A DNA stretch of 64,000 bases from CAZOOW01 sp964581535 (GCA_964581535.1 CAZOOW010000003.1:71099-135098); one strand, 5' to 3'; counted from the first letter of the stretch, positions 52,826 through 61,723 are shown. Translations and numbers: made by a program. Notes: a model not told the origin generated them from the letters alone.

Positions 52826-53887
52826 TCAGTTGCCACTGACGATGTTGAGGCAGTCGACCAAGACATAGCCCTGATCGCCCCGAACACCTGTCACCTCACC
52901 GTCATCGTTGAGGATGAGCGGCATCAGACCGACACGCAGCTGGCGGTCCGGCGGCGGCGTATAGGGGAAGTCCTTCACTCGGCCGTCATCGATGCCACCC
53001 GTGTTCTCGAAGGTAGCGGGTTGACGAACCCAGCGAAGCTCAATATCGGTCATCTCCAAAGAGTAGTCCCGAATCTCAGCCTCGCTCTTGGCCACACCGT
53101 AGACCTGCACGTAACGCGCCTCCGGCAGGTTGCCTTCAGGCGTACGAGCAGCCGCCCATCGCTTCGCATCATTCCAGTCAAACCCGGTTTGCGCTGCGCG
53201 AGCGTTGAGTGCTCGGATGTAGTAGTCGAGGTTGTTATCCTCGACGCACTTCACCAGGCTGTCCCATCCCAGAATCTCCGGGCATGTTCCCCCCGGCACT
53301 GTCGGCAAATCCCCGTACCAGTGGCGCTCCTCTGCCTGTCCGTTAGGCTCATCGCCTTCAGGAGTCGACCTCGGAGTCGCCGTCACGGTTACGGTCACCG
53401 TTGTCGTCGGCGAAGGCTCAACTGTTTCCGAAGAAACCTGGTTTGGCGCAGTCGGAGTGGCGGAAGGGCTCAGCGAATTCGTCGACAACGGAGTATCCTC
53501 CGTGGAGTCATACTCCCCGTCACCAAAAATGCCGCCCCGGCTGTCGCTCAGCATGCCGTCGCCCTTGTCATCATCCGTCATGAGCAGAGTGCCCAAGAGC
53601 AGCACCGTCATGATCGCCATCATGAACACGGGCCATCGGGCCCAACTACCTACCCCGATCCACGGAGTTAAGGCAATGACGAGAGCTGCGATGACCAGCA
53701 CCCAGAAAACGAACTTGAACCAGATGTCGTGCGGGAATCCCCAGTTGAAACCAAAGAACCACACGATAGCCGGCAGCAGCCACGCGACCATGAAGCCGCG
53801 AGCACTCAGCCAGTAGGCGAGCGCGCCCGTGATACCCAGCATCACGAAGAAGAAAATGGGGTTCCACCCCCATTCGAGATACCACAT
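52826..53887 (-). CDS. GC-rich membrane protein with extracytoplasmic domain, 353 residues
   Basis: About five hydrophobic helices fill residues 5-110, followed by an acidic, Ser/Thr/Pro-rich linker (about 115-195) and a folded domain (about 200-350) with conserved-looking CPEILGWDSLVKC and a C-terminal GYVLVDCLNIV. The three cysteines may form disulfides outside. ATG 53887 follows AAGGA by eight bases. One line counted 67% GC, far above the neighbouring priA-def-fmt genes. It is second in an operon with the 152-residue gene. I do not recognise the family. Confidence 0.7.
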   Translation of the reverse strand: MWYLEWGWNPIFFFVMLGITGALAYWLSARGFMVAWLLPAIVWFFGFNWGFPHDIWFKFVFWVLVIAALVIALTPWIGVGSWARWPVFMMAIMTVLLLGTLLMTDDDKGDGMLSDSRGGIFGDGEYDSTEDTPLSTNSLSPSATPTAPNQVSSETVEPSPTTTVTVTVTATPRSTPEGDEPNGQAEERHWYGDLPTVPGGTCPEILGWDSLVKCVEDNNLDYYIRALNARAAQTGFDWNDAKRWAAARTPEGNLPEARYVQVYGVAKSEAEIRDYSLEMTDIELRWVRQPATFENTGGIDDGRVKDFPYTPPPDRQLRVGLMPLILNDDGEVTGVRGDQGYVLVDCLNIVSGN

Positions 53888-53919
53888 GTGCGGCATCCTT
53901 TCTGTTAGTCGGGACGTCT

Positions 53920-54378
53920 TCAGCCCTGAGGGCTGCGAGCGTTATTCACGGCCTGATCCAGCAGCTGACGCCACTTGGGCTTGACGGGTTGCGCCGGTTC
54001 GGCAGGTGCAGGAGGCGTGACGATCGTCTGCCCAGATACTACTTCCGGATTCTTCGGCACAGGCTCAGACCTCGGCGAAGAACCCTTGGCAGAAGTGCGC
54101 TTCTGCTTGATCTCTTCGGACTTGTTGAACATGCCCTGAAGCTTCTTCACAGCCTCGCGCGCCTTCTCCACTCGGTCTTCGCCAGTCTCGGGAATGCCCT
54201 CGACAAGCTTGATTGCGTCCAAGCGGCGCTTCTCAGCGGCCTCCAGAAGCTTCTTGTAGCGCTCGATGTTCGCAAGCTCGGCCTTGTTCACCTGATTGGC
54301 GAGCTTGTTCGCCTCTTCAGTGAGCGCCTTGAACTCGTCATCGTCAGCCAGAACGGCATCCTCGATGAACTTCACCAT
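53920..54378 (-). CDS. GC-rich coiled-coil protein, 152 residues
   Basis: The product has a long Lys/Glu/Ala-rich coiled coil (about 1-100: VKFIEDAVLADDDEFKALTEEANKL and on) and a Pro-rich, basic C-terminal part. No membrane segment is visible. ATG 54378 is preceded by AAGGTGAAGG; a longer frame to 54462 exists but lacks a site. It is cotranscribed with the membrane protein that follows after about 30 bases. Function unknown. Confidence 0.6.
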   Translation of the reverse strand: MVKFIEDAVLADDDEFKALTEEANKLANQVNKAELANIERYKKLLEAAEKRRLDAIKLVEGIPETGEDRVEKAREAVKKLQGMFNKSEEIKQKRTSAKGSSPRSEPVPKNPEVVSGQTIVTPPAPAEPAQPVKPKWRQLLDQAVNNARSPQG

Positions 54379-54570
54379 TTCCTTCACCTTCTCTTCCGTT
54401 GGGTTTGGTTGAAACCATCCATGTGCGCATGATGTTATACGCAGCTTGCCAGTCCCCACCACGCTCTACGGACAAGCCACGTACAAAAATCACTGCACAT
54501 TTTCATAACATATATAAAGACGATTTGTTAACGAGCAACCATATCACACCTCTGTATGAAGTATTTCGCT

Positions 54571-54599
54571 AGTATACAACAGAAGTTGTTATTAGTCAA
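54571..54599 (-). promoter_or_regulatory. Promoter of the GC-rich 152/353-residue operon
   Basis: Minus-strand TTGACT (54594-54599), 17 bases, TATACT (54571-54576). CAAC and GTTG flank the spacer centre. The leader is about 185 bases long. Confidence 0.7.
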
Positions 54600-54612
54600 C
54601 TATTATTAGGCG

Positions 54613-56553
54613 TTATTTACGGAATTTCAGTACTTGTCCGGCTCTGAGCATGCCGGTTGTATCGACTGAGCCACTGCGTTGGAGCTCATGCAATAACATG
54701 TCTTTTGTGGCATCGATCTCATAGACACTCGGGTTTTTCACGCCTTGTTCTTTAAGCATTTTCTCGGACAAACTCCATATACTTTCACCCGATTTTACGC
54801 GATGTCCGCGTAAGCTATCCATAATCTCTTGCTTTCCTTCGGGAGTGAGCTGCCGGGTTCCATGGTATCCTTCAAAAAGCATCTCTCGCGGGCTTGCGAC
54901 ACTCCGCTCGCCCATGACCGCTTCGCCCAGATCCTGCCTGCCCGATGCATTGAGATGAGAAGTTATGCCACCACCATCTCGACCACTGCCCATGTACGCC
55001 TCACCGAGGTCTTGTCGCCCAGCGGTATCCAGACGAGAAGTATGGTTATCTACCTCAGAGCCTATACCAGCAGGTCGGTCGGCCGCATGACTGGGACTGC
55101 CTCCGAAAATCCCATCGCCTATATAGTCAGCTAACGCCGAACTCACCAGACCGACGCTCATCGCGATACCGACACCGCCGAGCATTTGATTGCGGTTCCG
55201 TTTACGGTATTTTTCGGTTGACGCGTTTATGCTTCCTAGCATTTCATAACTAGACGCACCCTTACGGGATTTGGGGATAAATCGTTTATGAGCATTTTCT
55301 GTTCTTTTCGTAACGAAATCACTGACGACGTCGCCTATTTCCTTAGCGTGTGCATCCTTCGTAGAACTGACATGATGCCGTTTATTTAGTTGGTTGCGGA
55401 TAAGGCCGCGCCCTAATGAACGGCTTCCTGCTGTAAGCAGTGCCGCACCAGCTCCTACTCCCACGGCAGCGCCGACAACCACCCCGGCACCAGCCCCTGC
55501 TAATACGCCCGGGACTGCTAAAGCAACCGATTGTTTTACCTTGCCTTTTTTGCCTTCGCTCCCCCATTGTTCCCATTTGTTATAAAGAAATTTCCGAACA
55601 GGACTGACGCTGTTAAAGGCTTCAAGGCGAAGTTCTGCAGAACGGGCAATCACCTTGTCCGTAACTCTAGACAATTCAGCCGCTATCCACTCGTCACGAT
55701 CGTCATCACCAAGTCGGTTATTGTCCGCTTCGATCATCAGTTGCGTTGCAATTGCACCCATCATGTCACCGAGCTCATCCTGCAAGTCTTTCGACTCACG
55801 ATAGTCACTCTTATGGAGTAGTTGTCCGAACGTCCTATCGTGCTTTTTTGCTAATTTTGTTGCATAGCCTTCAACCAACTCATCGATCGTCTCAACTTCA
55901 TCTTTTTCGACAATATTTTCATAATTATTTCGTACAGAGTCATCGGAACCATTGCTCGGTTCCGCAGACGTAGCTTTTCTGGGATTCGCCAAATCAGAAT
56001 GAATTATTTTCGGTCGTTGGACAGGTTCTTCAGGTTTTTCTGTAGAGGTCTTCTTTTCTGTAGAGTTCTTCGAGTTATTTTTTTTCCCAATCTCTAAATC
56101 AACGCCTACCGCACTTGCAAGACGTGTAACCAACTCTTCCTGAGATAATGGCTCGTCAGACTTTCGTTGACGACGATTTTCATGACCAATTGCCATCACA
56201 TCTACAGATGTTATCGAATCAAAGACCGTCTCTTGCAAACGGTGATATTGGTGAATATCTTCCGGAGTGCTACTCGCTCTTTCCTCGTCGGATAGGCTGG
56301 GTAAGTACTTTCGAAGAACTTCAAGCGCAAGCGTCTCCCGAGCTTCTTCACTACTTTGAGCAGTGTAAATATCTTCTCGCCATTCAACCGGAATAGGACG
56401 GCCACCTTTTTCACGGAGATACGAACTATACTCCTCCTTAGCAGCTTCAATAATCTGTTCTACCTCATTTCGAAGATCAGAAGGCAGCTCATCCAAAAAA
56501 CTATCTGGTGAGCTGACGGGATTATCGATGTTATTTTCGTGGAGTACTGTCAT
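54613..56553 (-). CDS. Large LysM-domain membrane protein
   Basis: The 646-residue protein has an acidic helical N-terminal half (1-300), a Gly/Ala-rich hydrophobic stretch (about 345-385), a second hydrophobic segment (about 455-475), two similar repeats SRLDTAGRQDLGEAYMG / SHLNASGRQDLGEAVMG and a C-terminal LysM domain (HRVKSGESIWSLSEKML...GQVLKFRK). LysM binds peptidoglycan or chitin-like glycans, so the C-terminus is probably outside. It has its own strong promoter and no operon partners. Function unknown; a role at the envelope or on the host cell is inferred. Confidence 0.75.
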   Translation of the reverse strand: MTVLHENNIDNPVSSPDSFLDELPSDLRNEVEQIIEAAKEEYSSYLREKGGRPIPVEWREDIYTAQSSEEARETLALEVLRKYLPSLSDEERASSTPEDIHQYHRLQETVFDSITSVDVMAIGHENRRQRKSDEPLSQEELVTRLASAVGVDLEIGKKNNSKNSTEKKTSTEKPEEPVQRPKIIHSDLANPRKATSAEPSNGSDDSVRNNYENIVEKDEVETIDELVEGYATKLAKKHDRTFGQLLHKSDYRESKDLQDELGDMMGAIATQLMIEADNNRLGDDDRDEWIAAELSRVTDKVIARSAELRLEAFNSVSPVRKFLYNKWEQWGSEGKKGKVKQSVALAVPGVLAGAGAGVVVGAAVGVGAGAALLTAGSRSLGRGLIRNQLNKRHHVSSTKDAHAKEIGDVVSDFVTKRTENAHKRFIPKSRKGASSYEMLGSINASTEKYRKRNRNQMLGGVGIAMSVGLVSSALADYIGDGIFGGSPSHAADRPAGIGSEVDNHTSRLDTAGRQDLGEAYMGSGRDGGGITSHLNASGRQDLGEAVMGERSVASPREMLFEGYHGTRQLTPEGKQEIMDSLRGHRVKSGESIWSLSEKMLKEQGVKNPSVYEIDATKDMLLHELQRSGSVDTTGMLRAGQVLKFRK

Positions 56554-56581
56554 GGTGGACTGCTTATGTATATCTTTTTAG

Positions 56582-56610
56582 ATAATAGCACAAACAGTTT
56601 AAAAAGTCAA
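56582..56610 (-). promoter_or_regulatory. Extended -10 promoter of the LysM gene
   Basis: Minus-strand TTGACT (56605-56610), 17-base spacer ending in TGC, TATTAT (56582-56587). Confidence 0.75.
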
Positions 56611-56622
56611 GATATACATCCT

Positions 56623-58398
56623 CTATGAAAGGGTACGTTTTTTCAGCTCACGCGTGAAGAATTCGAGGCGGTCACCTTCTTCGAGTGTAAGTTTCGAAGT
56701 CGTTTTTAGCTCGAGGCCGCACTGCTCGCCTTCGAAAACTTCTTTGGCATCTTGTTTCTGACGCTGTACTTTGATGACTTCGACTTCGGCAATATTCTCC
56801 TTGTTGCGTATAACACGTGCCCGTACGTTGGGTATCACTTTACCTTTTAGAACTTCGCCACCACAGATAATATCGTTCCGTGTCGTTCGGAAAATGGCAA
56901 GAAGCTTTAGCTCGCCCACCTCTGTTTCGACGACTTCCGGACTGAGCATGTCTTCCATTACAGTTCGCACATCATCGAGCAGCTCATATATAACTTTGAA
57001 AAGTCGCACACTAACTTTATCCCTTATTGCAAGACGTTTTACTGGTGGTGGTAGTTGTACGTTGAAGCCATAGATCACCGCACCTGAGCTTTCAGCGAGA
57101 CGCACATCATTTTCAGAAACATTTCCCACGCCAGAGCTAAGAATTCGTATCACCAGTTCATGATTTTCGAGTAGCTTAAGGCTATCAGTAACTGAGGTTA
57201 GCGACCCTTGCACATCCGCTTTGACGATAACATTAACATCCTGAGTTTCGTCCTGTTTTTTCATCATACGTAGCAGATCAGACCCCGTCACACTTGTTTG
57301 AACGGCATCGCGGATTGCATGTAGACGGTTTTTCTCGACTTCATGGCGTGCAGTTCGTTCATTTTTTACAACAATGAACTGGTCACCAAAACTTGGAACT
57401 TCTTTGAATCCAGTAATCGTTGCGGGGGTAGATGGACCAGCTACTGCAAGTGTTCTACCGGCATAGTCAAGCTGCGTACGTACTTTTGCATAGGTTCCGC
57501 CGGACACGACGAATTGTCCAGGTTTTAATTGTCCGTGCTGAACGAGTACGCTGACAACCGGACCCTTGCCCACTTCCATGTGCGACTCTATGACAAGACC
57601 CTCGGCGGGCGTAGAAATATCAGCCCTAAGCTCTTCCAAATCGGCGACGAGCAGTACCATATCAAGTAATTTATCAAGTCCTACCCCTGTTTTCGAGCTG
57701 ATTTCAACCATGATTGTGTCACCGCCCCACTCTTCAGGATTCATATTGTAGTCGCTAGCCAGTTGCGCTTTGACGCGTTCAACATTTGCAGTGTCTTTAT
57801 CAATTTTGGTAAGTGCAACGACGATTTTCGCATTCGCCGTCTGCGCGAATTTGATAGCTTCGACAGTTTGCGGTTTTACCCCGTCATCGGCTGCGACGAC
57901 GATAATAACGACGTCTGTCAGGGCAGCTCCATGCTGGCGAAGCGCCGAAAACGCCTCATGTCCTGGGGTATCGAGCAACGTGATTTTTCGACCATTTTTT
58001 TCTGTTTGATACGCGCTAATATGCTGAGTAATACCCCCTGCTTCGCCTTCAACGACTTTCGTATCGAGGATAGCGTCGAGCAGACTTGTTTTGCCGTGAT
58101 CGACGTGTCCCATCACTGCGACTATTGGTGGTCGTTCGCTGGCATCAGCACCAAGTTCCCGGGTTGCTTTTTCTGCGGTTTCAACGGCTGTGGTTTTCTG
58201 CTCGAGACGCACATCCAGATTCAGCTCATCAACGATAATCTGAGCGGTTTCTATATCAATTCGTTGGTTAACAGTAGCAGCGATGCCATTTTTGAAAAGC
58301 TCACCTACTAATTTCGTTACCGGCAAATCCAACTGCTCAGCTAGTTCACCGACGGTGATGGTGTCGGCAACATGCAGTACTTTGGTTTCTTCTGCCAC
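56623..58398 (-). CDS. infB: Translation initiation factor IF-2, short form
   Basis: The 591-residue GTPase has a brief IF2_N module (about 12-60), G1 GHVDHGKTSL, G3 DTPGHEAF, G4 LTKIDK, and the C-terminal domains ending with the fMet-tRNA-binding CGLELKTTSKLTLEEGD. The long N-terminal extension of other bacteria is absent. GGAG precedes the ATG. It follows rpsA on the same strand, with a hairpin in between. Confidence 0.95.
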   Translation of the reverse strand: MAEETKVLHVADTITVGELAEQLDLPVTKLVGELFKNGIAATVNQRIDIETAQIIVDELNLDVRLEQKTTAVETAEKATRELGADASERPPIVAVMGHVDHGKTSLLDAILDTKVVEGEAGGITQHISAYQTEKNGRKITLLDTPGHEAFSALRQHGAALTDVVIIVVAADDGVKPQTVEAIKFAQTANAKIVVALTKIDKDTANVERVKAQLASDYNMNPEEWGGDTIMVEISSKTGVGLDKLLDMVLLVADLEELRADISTPAEGLVIESHMEVGKGPVVSVLVQHGQLKPGQFVVSGGTYAKVRTQLDYAGRTLAVAGPSTPATITGFKEVPSFGDQFIVVKNERTARHEVEKNRLHAIRDAVQTSVTGSDLLRMMKKQDETQDVNVIVKADVQGSLTSVTDSLKLLENHELVIRILSSGVGNVSENDVRLAESSGAVIYGFNVQLPPPVKRLAIRDKVSVRLFKVIYELLDDVRTVMEDMLSPEVVETEVGELKLLAIFRTTRNDIICGGEVLKGKVIPNVRARVIRNKENIAEVEVIKVQRQKQDAKEVFEGEQCGLELKTTSKLTLEEGDRLEFFTRELKKRTLS

Positions 58399-58418
58399 GG
58401 TTGGTGAGCTCCTTTCTA

Positions 58419-58462
58419 TTCTGTTAGTCGGACGGGGAAACGTGCCCCGCCCTCAAACAGAA
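58419..58462 (-). promoter_or_regulatory. Hairpin between rpsA and infB
   Basis: An outer TTCTGTT/AACAGAA stem (58419-58425 with 58456-58462) encloses a GC-rich stem. No T-run follows, so it may slow polymerase or protect the rpsA mRNA end rather than stop transcription. Confidence 0.5.
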
Positions 58463-58464
58463 CG

Positions 58465-59532
58465 TTATTTTTTACCTTTGAGACTAAGAGAGATCTTGCG
58501 ATTTTCTTTGTCCACTTCGAGAACTTTGAACTCTTTGCGTTCATTCAGCTTGAAAACTTTTTCAGGGTCTGCGCTATCACCGTCGCCGAGTTCGCTGACG
58601 TGAACGAGCGCTTCGACTGCTGGGCTGATCTGTACGAATGCACCAAACGGAGTAATTCGCGTTACGGTTCCTTCGACACTCGAGCCTTTTTTAAACTCGT
58701 CAACTTCTTTCATCCATGGGTCTTCCTGAAGCTGTTTCAAACTCAGGCTGAGACGGTCTTTGTCGATAGCAATGATTTTTGCCTCGATGTTATCGCCCAC
58801 TTTGACATAGTCACCGGGGTTATTTACTCGTTCCCAGCTAATTTCGCTGATATGTACTAGACCTTCGATGCCATCGACGTTTACGAATGCACCGAAATCA
58901 ACCACTCCCGTAACAACACCCTTCACGCTGTCACCAATCTTCAGACTAGCGAAACGATCCGCCAAGCCTTCTTTGATAGCTTCTTTTTCGCTGAAAATAA
59001 GCTTGTTGGCTTTTTTATCTGCATCTAAAATTCGGACTTTTATCGTCTTGTTGACGAGGCTGTTTAAGCGCTGCAAAATCTCATCCTTGTCGCTGGAACC
59101 AACTCGTGGATAATGCTCCGCGCTGAGTTGTGATACCGGCAGGAAGCCGCGGACACCTTCACATTCGATAAGCAGACCTCCACGGTTTGCATCGTAAGCG
59201 GTTACCTCGATCGTTTCAGCGTCATCAATAATTCGCTGGATTTCATCCCAGCCACGGTCTTTGGCTGCTTTTCGCAGGCTCAGTAGGCTATAGCCGTTAT
59301 CGAGTTCAGTGTCGACGACACTTGCAGTGACCTCCTGTCCTTCTTCGAGTTTTTGTCCGAAACCGATTTCTCGACGCGGTACGAAACCAACCCCGAGCGG
59401 GCCGAGGTCAACGAGAACCTCATGTTTGCGAACGCTAAGAATAGTACCCTCAACGGTTTCGCCTTGTGCTAAATGACCGACCTTTTCATCCTTCAAAAGG
59501 TCATCCATAGTAATAGTTTTGGCAGTTGCCAT
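58465..59532 (-). CDS. rpsA: 30S ribosomal protein S1, four-domain form
   Basis: The 355-residue protein has four S1 RNA-binding domains (about 20-90, 105-175, 190-262 and 278-350), the last two with GxVTxxxxFGAFVxxxxxxEGLVHISE. E. coli S1 has six. It binds mRNA at the ribosome, of interest here because many mRNAs seem leaderless. No Shine-Dalgarno site precedes the ATG; a hairpin lies 11 bases upstream. Confidence 0.93.
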   Translation of the reverse strand: MATAKTITMDDLLKDEKVGHLAQGETVEGTILSVRKHEVLVDLGPLGVGFVPRREIGFGQKLEEGQEVTASVVDTELDNGYSLLSLRKAAKDRGWDEIQRIIDDAETIEVTAYDANRGGLLIECEGVRGFLPVSQLSAEHYPRVGSSDKDEILQRLNSLVNKTIKVRILDADKKANKLIFSEKEAIKEGLADRFASLKIGDSVKGVVTGVVDFGAFVNVDGIEGLVHISEISWERVNNPGDYVKVGDNIEAKIIAIDKDRLSLSLKQLQEDPWMKEVDEFKKGSSVEGTVTRITPFGAFVQISPAVEALVHVSELGDGDSADPEKVFKLNERKEFKVLEVDKENRKISLSLKGKK

Positions 59533-59543
59533 AGTAGTGCTTC

Positions 59544-59575
59544 GTTAAACGTTTCTTCAGGGAAAAACGTTTAAC
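59544..59575 (-). promoter_or_regulatory. Hairpin in the rpsA leader
   Basis: A perfect 11-bp stem (59544-59554 with 59565-59575) with a 10-base loop lies 11 bases before the rpsA ATG. rpsA of E. coli is autoregulated through leader hairpins, so a similar role is possible. Confidence 0.6.
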
Positions 59576-59685
59576 CATCTCCCTTCATAAAATTATATTT
59601 CCTTAAGGACATACCGGCAGGAAGACCGCTCGGCACAGCCAAAAGAATTAGTACTATTGTACCTCTTATCACCTCTGAAAGCAAA

Positions 59686-60138
59686 CTACTTATCAAGTGC
59701 GCTGGAGAGTACTCGTCGTCGAGCTTGGACAAACCGGGTAACAGCGAAAGCAAGAATGCCCATAACGGCAGTGATGGCTGCAGTGTCAGATGTGCCGGTT
59801 TCGGCAACTGTACTCGGACCTGTCGTAGTAACGGTCGAAGGAGTTTTTGGCTGAGGTTTTGGGGTATTCGTAGTTGGCCTAGCAGGAGTAGTGGAAGTAG
59901 CCGGAGCTGGATTTGATTCTTCTGTCGAAGTTGCATCATTTACAGTAGATGGCGTCTTATCAGACTCATCGTCCCTAGTAGGTGTAACAGTTTGCGTAGT
60001 AGGCTTATCGTCGCCTTTATATGCGAGTCGCGCCTGATGTTTACTCCAATACAACCCACCGAGCAATAAACCGGCAAGCAGCAAACCGACTACAACGAAG
60101 CTAACGATCCCACCGCGCTCTTTATGCATATTATTCAT
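59686..60138 (-). CDS. Membrane-anchored Thr/Pro-rich surface protein
   Basis: The 150-residue protein has an N-terminal helix (about 11-30), a Thr/Pro/Ser-rich stalk (about 45-115) and a C-terminal VAETG box, hydrophobic stretch (about 121-138) and RRR tail, the layout of a sortase signal with a non-standard motif. It may be a wall- or membrane-attached stalk. AGAGGTG precedes the ATG. Function unknown. Confidence 0.65.
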   Translation of the reverse strand: MNNMHKERGGIVSFVVVGLLLAGLLLGGLYWSKHQARLAYKGDDKPTTQTVTPTRDDESDKTPSTVNDATSTEESNPAPATSTTPARPTTNTPKPQPKTPSTVTTTGPSTVAETGTSDTAAITAVMGILAFAVTRFVQARRRVLSSALDK

Positions 60139-60222
60139 ATATTCACCTCTATAGTTTGTATAAGTATACCAGTGTTATAGAAAAAAGCAAACTACTCCCT
60201 TGAGTGATATACTAAAAGTATT

Positions 60223-61032
60223 ATGTTGATCGCTATCGATACGGGGGGAACTAAAACGCTGATTACGGGCTTTCGACGCACCGGCGAACCAACAACGTCG
60301 TATAAATTCCCCACTCCGCGCGACAAGAGTGAATATATCGCTACTGTCATCGAAACACTGCACGACAACTTCAAAAACAAGACAATTGACGCCATTGTTA
60401 TCGCCGTCCCAGGTACGGTAAAAGACAATAAAGCCATTTGGTGCGGCAATCTCGGATGGAAGAATTTCGACCTCGCACCGATGATAAAATCCGCTTTTCG
60501 TTGCCCGGTATGGGTTGAAAACGACGCAAATCTTGCCGGACTTGGCGAGGTTCGCATGATGAAAAATATTCCTTCGAATGTTCTCTACACGACCATCAGT
60601 ACGGGCATCGGTACCGGAATTATAACGGATGGAAACATCAACCCGTCACTCTCGCAAAGCGAAGGTGGTCATAGCCTTGTCGAATACGACGGACGAGTCC
60701 AAGAATGGGAAAAATTCGCCTCTGGAAAATCCATAAAACGAACCTACGGCAAATACGCCCGCGATATCACAAGCCGTTCAGTGTGGCGACAGATCGCCGA
60801 TAAAATTAGTCGAGGTTTCTTGCCTATTATTCCTGTTCTCCAGCCGGATATGATTATCATTGGCGGCAGCATTGGCACCTACTATGACCGCTATGAAGAG
60901 ACTCTGAAAAAACTGCTTCGCGAACGTCTGCCTGAACACATCGCTTTGCCGATTTTCCGCCAGGCAGCACATCCTGAAGAAGCTGTCGTGTTTGGATGCT
61001 ACTACTATGGAAAAGATCGGCTTGCTGGCTAG
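60223..61032 (+). CDS. ROK-family sugar kinase
   Basis: The 269-residue protein begins with the phosphate-1 motif AIDTGGTKTLITGF, has the catalytic Asp in VENDANLAGLGE and the STGIGTGII phosphate-2 motif. The ROK zinc motif CxCGxxGC is missing, and the substrate is uncertain (glucose is most likely). TATACT ends nine bases before the ATG. The zincin gene starts 26 bases before its stop. Confidence 0.88.
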   Translation: MLIAIDTGGTKTLITGFRRTGEPTTSYKFPTPRDKSEYIATVIETLHDNFKNKTIDAIVIAVPGTVKDNKAIWCGNLGWKNFDLAPMIKSAFRCPVWVENDANLAGLGEVRMMKNIPSNVLYTTISTGIGTGIITDGNINPSLSQSEGGHSLVEYDGRVQEWEKFASGKSIKRTYGKYARDITSRSVWRQIADKISRGFLPIIPVLQPDMIIIGGSIGTYYDRYEETLKKLLRERLPEHIALPIFRQAAHPEEAVVFGCYYYGKDRLAG

Positions 61033-61477
61033 ACTGCGAGCCGATTTTCCTGACCTCATATTTCAAAACGCTCATGATTTTTACTGGTCACCGATAAATG
61101 CGACGGTGTTTTATAAACAAATCATATCTGACGATGACCGACGCACCTTGCTGCACGAGCTCGGTCATGCCCTGCTCTCACACCAGAACTTTACTCTCGA
61201 TATCGACCTTATAAAAATGGAGCGCGACGCCTGGCAATACGCCCAGGTCCATCTGGCTCCGACCTATGAAGTGAGTATCACTGACGAACATGTCGAAGAT
61301 GCACTAGAAACGTACCGAGAATGGCTTCACTCTCGTAGCCGCTGTCCTACGTGTCAAATGACAGGAGTACAAACCGGTGAAAAACAATATTCTTGTCTCG
61401 GTTGCTCGCTCAGATGGAAAGCAAATGATGCTCGTCGCTGTAGTTTACGGCGCTATACAAAAAAGGCTGTACGTTAG
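61007..61477 (+). CDS. Zincin-like protein with C-terminal zinc ribbon
   Basis: The protein of about 156 residues has LLHELGHALLSHQ, an HExxH zinc motif as in ImmA/IrrE-like and other minimal peptidases, and a C-terminal CPTC...CLGC zinc ribbon. It overlaps the ROK kinase end by 26 bases and is translationally coupled. The substrate is unknown; the fusion of a short zincin with a ribbon is unusual. Confidence 0.7.
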   Translation: MEKIGLLARLRADFPDLIFQNAHDFYWSPINATVFYKQIISDDDRRTLLHELGHALLSHQNFTLDIDLIKMERDAWQYAQVHLAPTYEVSITDEHVEDALETYREWLHSRSRCPTCQMTGVQTGEKQYSCLGCSLRWKANDARRCSLRRYTKKAVR

Positions 61478-61489
61478 GAGTACAGCCTT
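61463..61489. terminator. Convergent terminator
   Basis: A 10-bp stem (61463-61472 with 61480-61489) overlaps the zincin stop. A run of six A before it gives T's on the minus strand, so it mainly ends the KGG transcript. Confidence 0.85.
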
Positions 61490-61507
61490 CTTACAGAGAT
61501 CACACTA

Positions 61508-61723
61508 TTACAGTACGATATCGATCTTCTGAGCGCTTTTACCGCGCCGTGAGATTCGTCCGCCTTTCGCACCAGCGATGCGGGCAAGTTCACGGTTAGC
61601 AGCAAAGCCGCCAGTGTGACCGTTTTTTCCACCTTTAGCGCCGATTGTAGCGTAAAAGTCTTTACCGTGACGTGCTTTGTTTGTTGCAGCAGCTTTAACG
61701 CCGCCAGCTTTGGTTCCTGCCAT
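61508..61723 (-). CDS. KGG-motif stress protein
   Basis: The 71-residue basic protein has two AKGGKNG / AKGGRIS units, the pattern of the KGG (stress-induced, YciG-like) family. ATG 61723 follows GGAGG by nine bases; the longer frame upstream to 61798 is not needed. The family is induced in stress and may bind nucleic acid. It has a strong promoter with a leader of about 105 bases. Confidence 0.85.
   Translation of the reverse strand: MAGTKAGGVKAAATNKARHGKDFYATIGAKGGKNGHTGGFAANRELARIAGAKGGRISRRGKSAQKIDIVL

Noticed and set aside
52748..53671. Plus-strand open frame of 307 codons
   Set aside because: It is Arg/His-rich and antisense to the minus-strand membrane protein, which has clear helices, a start site and an operon context.
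59571..59939. Minus-strand open frame of 122 codons overlapping the stalk protein
   Set aside because: Leu/Gln/Pro-rich low-complexity shadow of the Thr/Pro-rich stalk in another frame; no start site.
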